Both the position numbers and the translations under genes were made by a program. This document shows, piece after piece, positions 1-9,087 of a DNA stretch of 64,000 nucleotides. Positions within the stretch are counted from its first letter, which is position 1. Each line of letters begins with the position of its first letter. This DNA comes from an uncultured Lachnospiraceae bacterium (GTDB lineage Bacteria > Bacillota > Clostridia > Lachnospirales > Lachnospiraceae): NCBI GenBank assembly GCA_951800145.1, contig CATOJE010000003.1, positions 1-64,000 on the forward strand. The letters are read 5' to 3'. Under the pieces are notes generated by a model. The model did no database searches. It saw only the letters and a list, made by a program, of their open reading frames with translations, and had not been told where the DNA came from.

Positions 1-85
1 CGCTTTCGGCGGAGCGAGAGCGCGGTGACGTTGGGACACGGCTGCTGGGGCGCGTAGCTTCCTGGCGAATATGCGCCTGCACCCA

Positions 86-215
86 TACCCCGAAAACTTA
101 GGAGCCCTAACGGGTAACGACGTACACTCGGCTGACGAATCCTAATGGGGTGCGACACACACTCAGCCAACGAATCCTAACGGGCTGCGACATGCACTTG
201 GCTAGCGATTCCTCA
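86..215. repeat. 35-bp imperfect tandem repeat, about 3.5 copies
   Basis: cctaacggg/cctaatggg/cctaacggg recur at 106, 141 and 176, and acactcg/acactcag/gcacttg recur at 124, 159 and 194 (period 35). Confidence 0.75.
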
Positions 216-466
216 GACTTTCGCGATCACAGAGACTAAAATAAATAGCAAAATCATTTCCTTTGAATAATTACGCATACTTTTGTAACGTAATGACATT
301 GGTTCACAGCAGCAAACATTCCGCTTCTTTAAAAACGTTATAAAATCGTAAAGGGATCCAGAGGATTTTTGTGGTATACTCGAAAAGAACGGAGCAAATA
401 CAGCCGCAATCAGGGCGCTGGATGATTGCCCGCAGGAATAAACGGAAAATACGGAGGATGATATAA

Positions 467-2038
467 ATGAGAAAAGCAAAAAGACTGCTCTGTTTGGGAG
501 CCGCCATCAGCCTGTTATGTACGAATGCGGTTTATGGAGAAGTGACGATTCCGCCCAATCCCTTCGGGACCTCTTCCGCTCCAGGCGGAGGCCTGGAGCT
601 TGGACCAGGATGGGATGCCGCTCTTAATCCTGGAGGGCAGGGCCAGAATCAAAGTCCGGGACAGAACCAGAGCCAGACCCAAAATCCGGGACAGGCTCAG
701 AATCAAGCTCCTGTCCAGAATCAGGGCCAGACCCAAAATCCGGGACAGGCTCAGAATCAAGCTCCTGTCCAGAATCAGGGCCAAGCCCAAAATCCGGGAC
801 AGAATCAGGCCCAGAATCCAGCCTCCCAGGCAGCACAGACTCCGGTGGTGGCAGCGGAGGGGGCTGTTGTGATGGACTGTGCTACGGGACAGGTTTTATT
901 TGAAAAAAACAGCCGCACTCAGTATTATCCAGCCAGCATTACTAAGGTGATGACTGCGCTGCTGACCATAGAAAATTGCGGCATGAATGATATGGTTACC
1001 TTTTCTGAGGCAGCTACCACGAATCTGGAATCCGGGGCAGTAACCCTGAACCTGACTGCAGGAGACCGGCTTACTGTGGAGCAGTGCCTGTATGCCCTGA
1101 TGTTAAAGTCTGCCAATGAGGTGGCCAATGGGCTGGCAGAGCATATCTCCGGCAGTGTGGCAGCCTTTGCAGAGAAGATGAACCAGCGGGCAGCCCAGCT
1201 GGGCTGTACCGGAACCCATTTTGCAAATCCCAACGGGCTGAATAATGAAACCCACGTGACCACGCCCTACGATATGGCGTTGATTGCCAGAGCTGCCTTT
1301 GCCAATCCGGCCCTGTCCAAGATCTGTACCACCACCGCCTATACCATGCCTGCCACAAAAAAGGGAGAGGCCAAGACCATCACCATGGGGCATAAGATGC
1401 TTTATCCCACAGACAGCCGCTATTATCCGGGAATGGTGGGAGGAAAGACAGGCTATACCTCCAAGGCCAGAAATACTCTGGTAACCTGCGCAGAAAGGGA
1501 CGGCGTCCGCCTGGTGGCTGTGGTGATGAAGGCAGAGGGGACCCATTATACAGATACTAAGGCATTGCTGGATTACGGGTTCGGAGTGATTGGGTCGGCT
1601 GGCAGCACAGCCTCCGGACAGCCGGCAGGAGGCGCTGCCGGGCCGGGAAGCTCTGGACAAGCAAACGATGGCCCTGGAAGCGGCACATCCAGCCAGGAAC
1701 CCCAAGGCGCTAACCTATCTGCCGGGCAGGCTGAGTGGATCCAGGTCGGATCCCGTTGGCAGTACCGAAAAGCAGATGGAACGAAGGCGGCGAATGAATG
1801 GATGACCATCGGGAATCAGGAATATTGGTTTGATTCTGACGCCTACATGGCCACAGGATGGAGGCAGTTTGTAGGAGATATCTGGTACTATTTCCACTCC
1901 TCCGGCGCTCTGGCCACCAGCACCTGGTTGAAGTCTAAGGATGTCTGGTTTTATGTGGGCGCAGATGGAGCCATGCTGAGGAATACCACCACGCCAGACG
2001 GCTATCTGGTAGGCGCAGACGGGGCCTGGATACAGTAA
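467..2038 (+). CDS. Secreted D-alanyl-D-alanine carboxypeptidase (serine-type, DacF-like) with Gln/Pro-rich linker and C-terminal cell-wall-binding-like repeats
   Basis: Signal peptide; YYPASITKVMTALL (SxxK), SAN and KTGYT motifs; C-terminal WxxxGxxWYYF-type repeats. Confidence 0.93.
   Translation: MRKAKRLLCLGAAISLLCTNAVYGEVTIPPNPFGTSSAPGGGLELGPGWDAALNPGGQGQNQSPGQNQSQTQNPGQAQNQAPVQNQGQTQNPGQAQNQAPVQNQGQAQNPGQNQAQNPASQAAQTPVVAAEGAVVMDCATGQVLFEKNSRTQYYPASITKVMTALLTIENCGMNDMVTFSEAATTNLESGAVTLNLTAGDRLTVEQCLYALMLKSANEVANGLAEHISGSVAAFAEKMNQRAAQLGCTGTHFANPNGLNNETHVTTPYDMALIARAAFANPALSKICTTTAYTMPATKKGEAKTITMGHKMLYPTDSRYYPGMVGGKTGYTSKARNTLVTCAERDGVRLVAVVMKAEGTHYTDTKALLDYGFGVIGSAGSTASGQPAGGAAGPGSSGQANDGPGSGTSSQEPQGANLSAGQAEWIQVGSRWQYRKADGTKAANEWMTIGNQEYWFDSDAYMATGWRQFVGDIWYYFHSSGALATSTWLKSKDVWFYVGADGAMLRNTTTPDGYLVGADGAWIQ
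665..790 (+). repeat. 54-bp (18-aa) coding tandem repeat
   Basis: NQSQTQNPGQAQNQAPVQ / NQGQTQNPGQAQNQAPVQ / NQGQAQNPGQ... Confidence 0.9.
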
Positions 2039-2133
2039 CGAACGTCCGTCACCGGATGGGCGTGTTTACACGCACAGCTACATAGACTTGGATAGAATGC
2101 CGTGCCAGCGGCGCATGAAGGTTTCGTTACGAT

Positions 2134-3606
2134 TCAGGCAGGATATCTTCTTGCCGGATGCTGCACAGGAGCCGCTACATCCTGATACCGGTAGATGCTT
2201 AGGAGCACGCCCAGCAGGGCATACACCATGATGGTATGGCATTTTCCGTAGGTGAAGAAGGGGAGCCCTCCAGTGGACATGGTGTAGAAGCCAAAATTAT
2301 TAAACAGGTTCCGGAAAGTTTCCAGGGTAAGCACCAGCACACAGCCCAGGCCGATCATCTGCCCTGCCTGGTTTCTCTGGCGGAAAATCATCCTGGCCAG
2401 GAAAAGATAAAAGCAGGCAAGAAGGAGGATGAAAAGCAGCACCACGGCCAGGCCCCCGATGCTGGCTATCTGGAGCATCATATACTCATGGCGCACATCC
2501 GGCAGCCTCTGCATGGGAAGCTGGTTTTCCAGCATGCGCACCTGGTAGTCCGAGCCGTAAAAGCCCAGGGATGATGTGATGGTCCTGGCGACGCCCATCA
2601 GGTAATTCTGCTCCCCCAGAAACTGATCCGGATGCAGGATTGCCTGGATGCGGGCGGACTGGTAATCCGGCATGCGGTAAAAGCCGGCGAAGGCAGCCAT
2701 GGCCGGCAGAAGGACGCCGGCTGTAAAGAGGGTCAGCTTCTTAAAGGGCAGAGCAAACCAGCCCCTCCCAATGGCGATCAAAAACATCACATAACAGATG
2801 GTGAGCATGTCAAAGCTGACCCCGAAGCCTCCGCCGATCCGATAGACTCCCAGGAAAAAGGCGACCATCATCCACAGAAAGCAGGCGGCAGCTCCGCCAA
2901 TCCCCTTCCCACGACAGCGGGAAAGGATGCCGCCGTAAATGGGCACGAACAGATACAGCAGGCTTTTTAAGTAGGAGTACCCGCCATTTACCGAGGGAAG
3001 GATCCCCGGCCGGCACAGCCCCAGGATTCCCAGGAAAAAAACCGATCCAAGGATCCAGGAAAAGGAAGCCAGATTGCTGTAATCCAGAAAATACATCACC
3101 GCCATCACGCCGATTCCCAAAAGAGTCATCAGGCACTGGGACAGGAAAACCCCCTGAGGCGATCCGCTGAAATTATGGGATTCCAGCAGGGCATCCGAAA
3201 AGCGGTAGTAAAAGAAATATTGGGCCCACAGCCCCAGCAGGCTAAGGAGCAGAATCGGAATCAGGATCCTCCACCCGGATCTGGGGCGGTGAATCCGGTC
3301 CAAATCCATGCCTACTGCTACTGGATCCCCCATCTGTTCCGTAGCCTTTGCAAAGGCAGCATCACGCTCCATGCCCATGGCCTGGTACGCATCCGCCTGA
3401 TCCTCCAGATGGGCGGCCAGCTCCTCCCGAACCGCTGCTCTGGCCCTGGGGCTTCGGATCTGGCTGGCCAGCGTCTCTAAATAATCCGCTGCACAGCAGC
3501 TGTCCAAAAAACCGTTTCTATTCCTTTCCATGCTATTCCTTTCCATATTATCCTTTTGTAAACTATCCTTCTGTCTTCTATCCCTCAGCATAAGCAGTAC
3601 CTCCAA
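2134..3606 (-). CDS. SEDS-family (FtsW/RodA/SpoVE) protein with N-terminal HAAS/permease-prefix-like domain
   Basis: Multiple TM segments; C-terminal NNFGFYTMSTGGLPFFTYG resembles the FtsW/RodA signature; soluble N-terminus VREELAAHLEDQADAYQAMG. Confidence 0.8.
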   Translation of the reverse strand: MEVLLMLRDRRQKDSLQKDNMERNSMERNRNGFLDSCCAADYLETLASQIRSPRARAAVREELAAHLEDQADAYQAMGMERDAAFAKATEQMGDPVAVGMDLDRIHRPRSGWRILIPILLLSLLGLWAQYFFYYRFSDALLESHNFSGSPQGVFLSQCLMTLLGIGVMAVMYFLDYSNLASFSWILGSVFFLGILGLCRPGILPSVNGGYSYLKSLLYLFVPIYGGILSRCRGKGIGGAAACFLWMMVAFFLGVYRIGGGFGVSFDMLTICYVMFLIAIGRGWFALPFKKLTLFTAGVLLPAMAAFAGFYRMPDYQSARIQAILHPDQFLGEQNYLMGVARTITSSLGFYGSDYQVRMLENQLPMQRLPDVRHEYMMLQIASIGGLAVVLLFILLLACFYLFLARMIFRQRNQAGQMIGLGCVLVLTLETFRNLFNNFGFYTMSTGGLPFFTYGKCHTIMVYALLGVLLSIYRYQDVAAPVQHPARRYPA

Positions 3607-3919
3607 TCACCTGAGAAACCGCCTTTGAGTACTCCCTCCATTCCAGCTTCTCCTTTTCCAGGCATTTCCAGCCTTCCCTTGTGATTTTATAATATTTCCG
3701 CAGCTTTCCCTGAACCTCCTTTTCATAGGAAACCAGAAGCTGCCTGGATTCCAGGGCATGGAGCAGGGGGTAAAGCGTCCCTGCCTTCAGTTCAAACAGG
3801 GAATTCGAGCGCTGCTCCAGAGTCTCAATCATCTCGTATCCGTACATATCCTTCTCAGAGAGAAGCTGCAGAAGCAGCATAGAGGTATTACCGGACAGCA
3901 GTTTTTTGTCAACAGACAT
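3578..3919 (-). CDS. PadR family transcriptional regulator
   Basis: MSVDKKLLSGNTSMLLLQLLSEKDMYGYEMIETLEQRS..FELKAGTLYPLLHALE; start trimmed to the ATG at 3919. Confidence 0.9.
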   Translation of the reverse strand: MSVDKKLLSGNTSMLLLQLLSEKDMYGYEMIETLEQRSNSLFELKAGTLYPLLHALESRQLLVSYEKEVQGKLRKYYKITREGWKCLEKEKLEWREYSKAVSQVIGGTAYAEG

Positions 3920-3971
3920 GGGAATCTCCTTTCTTCTGCGGGCCAGATGGCTTCCTGGCCCGGTATTCTTA

Positions 3972-4015
3972 TATATCGATAATCTATATACTATGATATA
4001 TCGAAAATCTATATA
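3972..4015. promoter_or_regulatory. Two 19-bp direct repeats, candidate PadR operator
   Basis: tatatcgataatctatata (3972) and tatatcgaaaatctatata (3997), period 25, just upstream of the PadR start. Confidence 0.5.
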
Positions 4016-4239
4016 TGTCAATGAGAATTTTGTACGTAAGCGCATAATCTTCGCAAAATCTTCCCGAAATACCCTTTGACTAGGCGCCAAATTGTCTGTA
4101 TAATAGGATTCATAACTATATGTTCTGCGCCACGTTCCATATCGTTTCTCTTTGTCAACCGATGCGCTCCAGCAGGCATCGGACATCTGTTACTATATGG
4201 GATGGCACAGAACATTTTTTGACTATAAAGGAGGATTCC

Positions 4240-6363
4240 ATGAAAATATTATCGCCCAGTCTCACCTATCCCATCGCCGTAGAGCCTACGGCCACCATCG
4301 CCGGGTTTCCGGTGCGCCCTGGACTGTTTGACACCAATGGCGCCATGGCTGTGCTGGAGGATGCGGTAAATTTTACCATTCACACCTGCTATGGCACCAG
4401 CTGCGAGCTGCTGCTTTTCCATCCGGGAATGGACGAGCCATACGCCGTTCTCCCCTTCCCCGCCTCATACCGGGTGGGCGACGTGTACTCCATGATCGTG
4501 TTCGGACTGAAAATCGAGGAATTCGAATACGCCTACCGCATAGACGGCCCCTATGACCCGAAAAACGGCCTGGTTTTCAACAAAAATGCGATTCTTCTGG
4601 ATCCCTATGCCCGCACCGTCACCGGGCAGAAGCAGTGGGGGGTGAATAAGGAGCACTTTTATCATGCCCAGGTGGTAAAGGACACCTTCGACTGGGGAGA
4701 GATGCCCCAGTCAGACAATGAATTAAGTGATCTAATCATCTACGAGCTCCATGTAAGAGGCTTCACCCAGCATCACACCTCTGGCGTCAAGCACAGGGGA
4801 ACCTTTGCCGGATTAATGGAAAAAATCCCTTATTTAAAAAAGCTGGGAATCAACGCAGTGGAATTAATGCCGATCTTTGAATTTGACGAAAATATGAACG
4901 CCCGGGAGGTGAATGGGAATAAGCTTCTGGATTACTGGGGCTATAATACAGTAGGCTTCTTTGCCCCCAATACCAGCTATTCCTCCAATCAGGAGCGGAA
5001 CCGGGAGGGACATGAGCTGAAAAATCTCATCAAAGCCCTTCATGACAACCAAATCGAGGTCATCCTGGACGTGGTATTTAATCACACAGCTGAAGGAAAT
5101 GAGCTGGGCCCCACCTTCTGCTTCAAGGGGCTGGATAATAAGGTGTACTATATGCTGACGCCTGAAGGGGATTATTATAATTTCAGCGGCTGCGGCAATA
5201 CCTTAAACTGCAACCACCCCATCGTCCACCAGCTAATCCTGGAATGCCTGCGCTACTGGACGGTCAATTACCGGGTTGACGGATTCCGGTTCGACTTAGC
5301 CAGCATCCTGGGACGGAATGAGGACGGCTCTCCCATGAATAATCCGCCTCTCCTCCGAAGCCTGGCCTTCGACCCTCTGCTGGCGAATGTAAAGCTGATT
5401 GCAGAGGCCTGGGATGCAGGAGGCATGTACCAGGTAGGCAGCTTTCCTGCTGCCAAGCGCTGGGCTGAGTGGAATGGCCGCTACCGGGATGCCGTCCGCG
5501 GATTCTTAAAGGGGGACAACTGGGAATCCTGGAATGCTGCCCAGAGTATCCTGGGCTCCGGAGATCTTTACGGCGGCTTTTCTCCAGACTATGACGGCGA
5601 TTATGCAGGCTATAATTCCTGCATTAATTTCCTCACCTGTCACGATGGCTTCACCCTCCACGATCTCTACTCCTACAATGAAAAACACAATGAAGCCAAT
5701 GGCTGGAATAACACAGACGGGATCAATGACAACCGCAGCTGGAACTGCGGGGTGGAGGGAGAGACCGACAACTGGGAGATTCTCACCCTCCGGAACCGCA
5801 TGATGCGCAATGCCTGCGCCATCTTGATGTGCAGCCGGGGCACACCTATGTTTTTAGCTGGCGATGAGTTCGGGAATACCCAGTATGGGAATAATAACAG
5901 CTACTGCCAGGACAATGAGATATCCTGGCTGGACTGGAGTCTGCTGGATAAAAATCATGAACTATTCGAATTTTTTCAATATATGATACAGTTCCGCAAG
6001 GATCATGTGGTTATCCGCAAACGGCTTCCCGACGCGGTCTGCGGCATGGATCCCATCCACTTCCACAATATAAATGCCGCTGACACCACCCTTCCCCGGG
6101 GCGCCAGAACCTTTGCAGTCAGCTTTGCCGGCTATGACCGTAAGAAGGGACGGGATGATTTAGTCTATCTGGCAGTGAATACCTACTGGAATGATGTCCA
6201 CATTACACTGCCCTCTGCACCTCAGGTGGGAAGCTGGTATCTGTACGTAAATACCTTCGGGGACGGGTACGGACGGTATTGCTACACTGAAGCGCAGGCC
6301 GCGCGGATCGATGGAGAATTTATCATGCGTCCCAGATCCGTAGCTGTGTTTGCCGTGCGGTAG
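4240..6363 (+). CDS. glgX: Glycogen debranching enzyme (GlgX / pullulanase-type, GH13)
   Basis: DVVFNHTAEGNE, VDGFRFDLASILGR, FLTCHDGFTLHDL and GDEFGNTQYGNNN motifs; SD aaaggagg before ATG 4240. Confidence 0.88.
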   Translation: MKILSPSLTYPIAVEPTATIAGFPVRPGLFDTNGAMAVLEDAVNFTIHTCYGTSCELLLFHPGMDEPYAVLPFPASYRVGDVYSMIVFGLKIEEFEYAYRIDGPYDPKNGLVFNKNAILLDPYARTVTGQKQWGVNKEHFYHAQVVKDTFDWGEMPQSDNELSDLIIYELHVRGFTQHHTSGVKHRGTFAGLMEKIPYLKKLGINAVELMPIFEFDENMNAREVNGNKLLDYWGYNTVGFFAPNTSYSSNQERNREGHELKNLIKALHDNQIEVILDVVFNHTAEGNELGPTFCFKGLDNKVYYMLTPEGDYYNFSGCGNTLNCNHPIVHQLILECLRYWTVNYRVDGFRFDLASILGRNEDGSPMNNPPLLRSLAFDPLLANVKLIAEAWDAGGMYQVGSFPAAKRWAEWNGRYRDAVRGFLKGDNWESWNAAQSILGSGDLYGGFSPDYDGDYAGYNSCINFLTCHDGFTLHDLYSYNEKHNEANGWNNTDGINDNRSWNCGVEGETDNWEILTLRNRMMRNACAILMCSRGTPMFLAGDEFGNTQYGNNNSYCQDNEISWLDWSLLDKNHELFEFFQYMIQFRKDHVVIRKRLPDAVCGMDPIHFHNINAADTTLPRGARTFAVSFAGYDRKKGRDDLVYLAVNTYWNDVHITLPSAPQVGSWYLYVNTFGDGYGRYCYTEAQAARIDGEFIMRPRSVAVFAVR

Positions 6364-6422
6364 CGCCGGGTGCTTCTTATCCGGCTCAGGCGGGCTAATA
6401 CATCGTTTTACAAATAGCTATA

Positions 6423-7499
6423 TTGCCGAATGATGTACTAGAAAATGCCCTGTCTGAACGGTTACATCTTTACAAAGAAGGAAGGGCAGAACTTATGGCA
6501 TCCCACATTGATCAGGCAATCAAAACTTTGATAGAATATTATCCAAAGCTGGAATACTCCACCTTGGAGGTAAAGGGCATCCGGGACCCCATATTCCGGA
6601 TGCCCATCCCTGTGGCTCCCCACAGGCGGGGAGATATCGTCATCTCCGCCCATAAAACCATCAAGGCCCGGGAGCCTTATCACCGCCATGACTACTTCTT
6701 AATCAATTATGTGTACCGTGGGGAATATCACGCCTTTATCGAGGGAAAGGACGTGCTTCTCCAGAAAGGGGACATTTATCTGTCTCAGCCCTTTGTCCCT
6801 CACAGCCTCCTTGCCCATGAGAATCCAGATGATATTATCCTCTCGGTCCGCATCCGGAAGGAATTAATCTTTAAGTCCCTCCTTCCCCTGCTGCCCCATG
6901 ACAAATCCCTTCTGGATTTCTTCACGGAGCCCCTGTATTCCAATCCCATCGACTGTCACAAGTATCGGATCCTGTCCGGGGACAAGGCTTTAAATACTTC
7001 CATTCACGCGGTATTCCAGATCCTGATTCTGGATTATGTGGACATGAATTCCTGCTATGAGACGGTGATGGAAAGCGCGCTGGTGATGCTGTTTTCCTTC
7101 CTATCCCGGTGTACCCAGAAGCAGCGGCAAAGGACGGAAGGCAGCTCCACCTCTAATTTGATTGATAATATTTTGCAGAATCTTTCGAAAAACTACGCCA
7201 CAGCGACGCTGAAGGATCTGGCGGCAGAGTATGGCTATCACCCCAACTACCTCTCCACCATCCTCCAGAAGGAGACCGGCAAGACCTTTTCCCAGCTGAT
7301 CCGGGAATTCCGCCTGGAGCGGGCCTGTGCCCTCCTTCGGAATTCCGACCTGCCCATCGAGGAGATCGCTATCATCGCAGGCTATCCCCACAACAGTAAT
7401 TTCTACAAAACCTTTAAGAAAGAATATGGACAGTCGCCTCAGCAGTACCGGCAGGCCGCGCAAAAAGAAGCTGCCTCCCCCGCTATCCTTTTAGAATAG
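6423..7499 (+). CDS. AraC family transcriptional regulator with N-terminal cupin-like domain
   Basis: Cupin-like N-terminus; C-terminal HTH ..AAEYGYHPNYLSTILQKETGKTFSQLI..IAIIAGYPHNSNFYKTFKKEYGQSPQQYR. Confidence 0.93.
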   Translation: MPNDVLENALSERLHLYKEGRAELMASHIDQAIKTLIEYYPKLEYSTLEVKGIRDPIFRMPIPVAPHRRGDIVISAHKTIKAREPYHRHDYFLINYVYRGEYHAFIEGKDVLLQKGDIYLSQPFVPHSLLAHENPDDIILSVRIRKELIFKSLLPLLPHDKSLLDFFTEPLYSNPIDCHKYRILSGDKALNTSIHAVFQILILDYVDMNSCYETVMESALVMLFSFLSRCTQKQRQRTEGSSTSNLIDNILQNLSKNYATATLKDLAAEYGYHPNYLSTILQKETGKTFSQLIREFRLERACALLRNSDLPIEEIAIIAGYPHNSNFYKTFKKEYGQSPQQYRQAAQKEAASPAILLE

Positions 7500-7514
7500 C
7501 GAGGGGGCAGCTTC
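7467..7514 (+). terminator. Strong hairpin terminator overlapping the 3' end of the AraC gene
   Basis: GAAGCTGCCTCCCCCGCTAT-loop-ATAGCGAGGGGGCAGCTTC. Confidence 0.7.
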
Positions 7515-7773
7515 CCTTGTCCTTGTCCTTTACGATAACCGTTCTGTTTTGCGTAATTTTCAAGGATTCGCTTCTTGGCACACTGCTTGCAAAATAGCGC
7601 CCCCTGCATTTCCCGTTCCGCTCCATCTATCTGTGTTAAAATTGAATTTTTATGACCTTAGCAAGATTATTGATGTGTTCGCAAAAATTTTCTCGCTTTT
7701 CTCATCTGGTTGTGCTATACTGTACTTCGGTTAGTTTGGCTTGTGGTTTCGCAGCCGGAGAGGAGCAAATGCA

Positions 7774-8016
7774 ATGGCAGTATCTTACAAAAAACTATTC
7801 AAAATCCTTATCGACAGAGATATGAAAAAGAAAGATTTCCGAGAGTATGTTGGCATCAGCTATTCGACCTTGAGCAAACTGGAAAAGGGTGAGAACACAA
7901 ATGTGGATGTGCTGGAGCGGATATGCCTGAAAATGGATTGCCGCATAGAGGACATCATGGAGATATTGCCAGACCAGAGGCAGGATCCACAAAGACAAGA
8001 GCAAAGCGAAAATTGA
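7774..8016 (+). CDS. XRE family HTH regulator
   Basis: MAVSYKKLFKILIDRDMKKKDFREYVGISYSTLSKLEKGENTNVDVLERICLKMDC.. Confidence 0.9.
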   Translation: MAVSYKKLFKILIDRDMKKKDFREYVGISYSTLSKLEKGENTNVDVLERICLKMDCRIEDIMEILPDQRQDPQRQEQSEN

Positions 8017-8030
8017 AAGGAGGCACGCCT

Positions 8031-8513
8031 ATGGAGAGAAAAGAGTACAGTGCCGGAGCGGTCAAGGTGTGTTTTTGGTTCAGTGAGTTCCGCAAGATCG
8101 TGACGCTCTTGAATGAAGGTAACAGCATGGAAGATATAAAAAGCCTGAACCAGCGAGAAAACATTTTCTCGGCTCCCACTCCTCTCCGTGCCAATCAGAT
8201 ATTCAGCTCGGTGTCTGCCCGTGTGAGCAGTTTGGACAGCAGCTTCTATCCGTTGTTCCTTGAGAGTGACCTTGCAACGCAGAAACTCTTTACACTTGTT
8301 AGTGCAATGGCATATGACACGCTGCTTTTCGATTTTGTCTACGAGGTTATCCGAGAGAAAATGATTCTCGGCACAAATGAGCTGCCTGACAGCGATGTGC
8401 GTATTTTTTTTAAGAACAAGCAGATTCAGAATGAAAAGGTGGCCGGATGGACAGACGCAACTCTGAACCGGCTCGGTCGATGCTACCGCACAATGCTGTA
8501 TGAGCGAGGCTAA
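8031..8513 (+). pseudogene. brxA: BrxA (DUF1819) of a BREX locus, 3'-truncated
   Basis: MERKEYSAGAVKVCFWFSEFRKIVTLLNEG..NRLGRCYRTMLYERG* resembles BrxA but stops early and runs into pglX 3' sequence. Confidence 0.75.
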
Positions 8514-9061
8514 AAAAAGTCTACAGCCCGGACACGCTGGAGCAGAACCTGGAATTCATCGCCAAGGCCCTGGGCGGCAGAGGCAATACCAGCCGGGAGA
8601 TCATCCGCAATTATTTCCTGAAGGACTTCTTCGCCGACCACTGCAAAATCTACCAGAAGCGCCCCATCTACTGGCTGTTCGACAGCGGCAAGCAGAACGG
8701 CTTCAAGGCGCTGATCTATCTCCACCGCTACACGCCGGACACCATCGGCAACATGCGGATTGACTATCTCCACAAGATGCAGCGGGTCTATGAGAGCGAA
8801 ATCGAGCGGATGCAGGATATGATCAACCACAGCAAGAACCCCCGCGAGGTGGCCGTCTCCGCCAAGCGTAAGGAGAAGCTGCAAAAGCAGCTCAAGGAGT
8901 GCCGGGAGTATGACGAGAAAATCAGCCACCTGGCCCTCAGCCGGATCGAGTTGGACTTGGATGACGGCGTGAAAGTCAACTACCGCAAGGTGCAGACCGG
9001 CAGAGACGGCAAGCTCTATGAGGTGCTGGCGGACAGCAAGAATATTATGGGGAAGAAGTAG
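8513..9061 (+). pseudogene. pglX: C-terminal remnant of BREX adenine-specific methyltransferase PglX
   Basis: Open frame without start: KKVYSPDTLEQNLEFIAKALGGRGNTSREIIRNYFLKDFFADHCKIYQKRPIYWLFDSGKQNGFKALIYLHRYTPDTIGNMRIDYLHKMQRVYESEIERM.. Confidence 0.8.
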
Positions 9062-9087
9062 GTAGAGTTAAATTGAGGAGACGTGCT

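Noticed and set aside
1-50. Riboswitch-like string (gcggagcgagagcgcggtga) resembling part of a THF riboswitch
   Set aside because: Only the 3' part could be seen at the window edge, the rest of the consensus does not fit, and no folate gene follows.
86-215. Possible CRISPR array at the left end
   Set aside because: Units are directly adjacent (period 35) with no variable spacers and no cas genes nearby; it is a simple tandem repeat.
1103-1705. 200-aa antisense ORF opposite the carboxypeptidase
   Set aside because: Shadow ORF in GC-rich coding DNA; the opposite strand has a clear conserved product.
7549-7892. Small ORFs 7549-7734 and 7710-7892
   Set aside because: Overlap the AraC terminator/promoter region and the XRE gene in another frame; no recognisable product.
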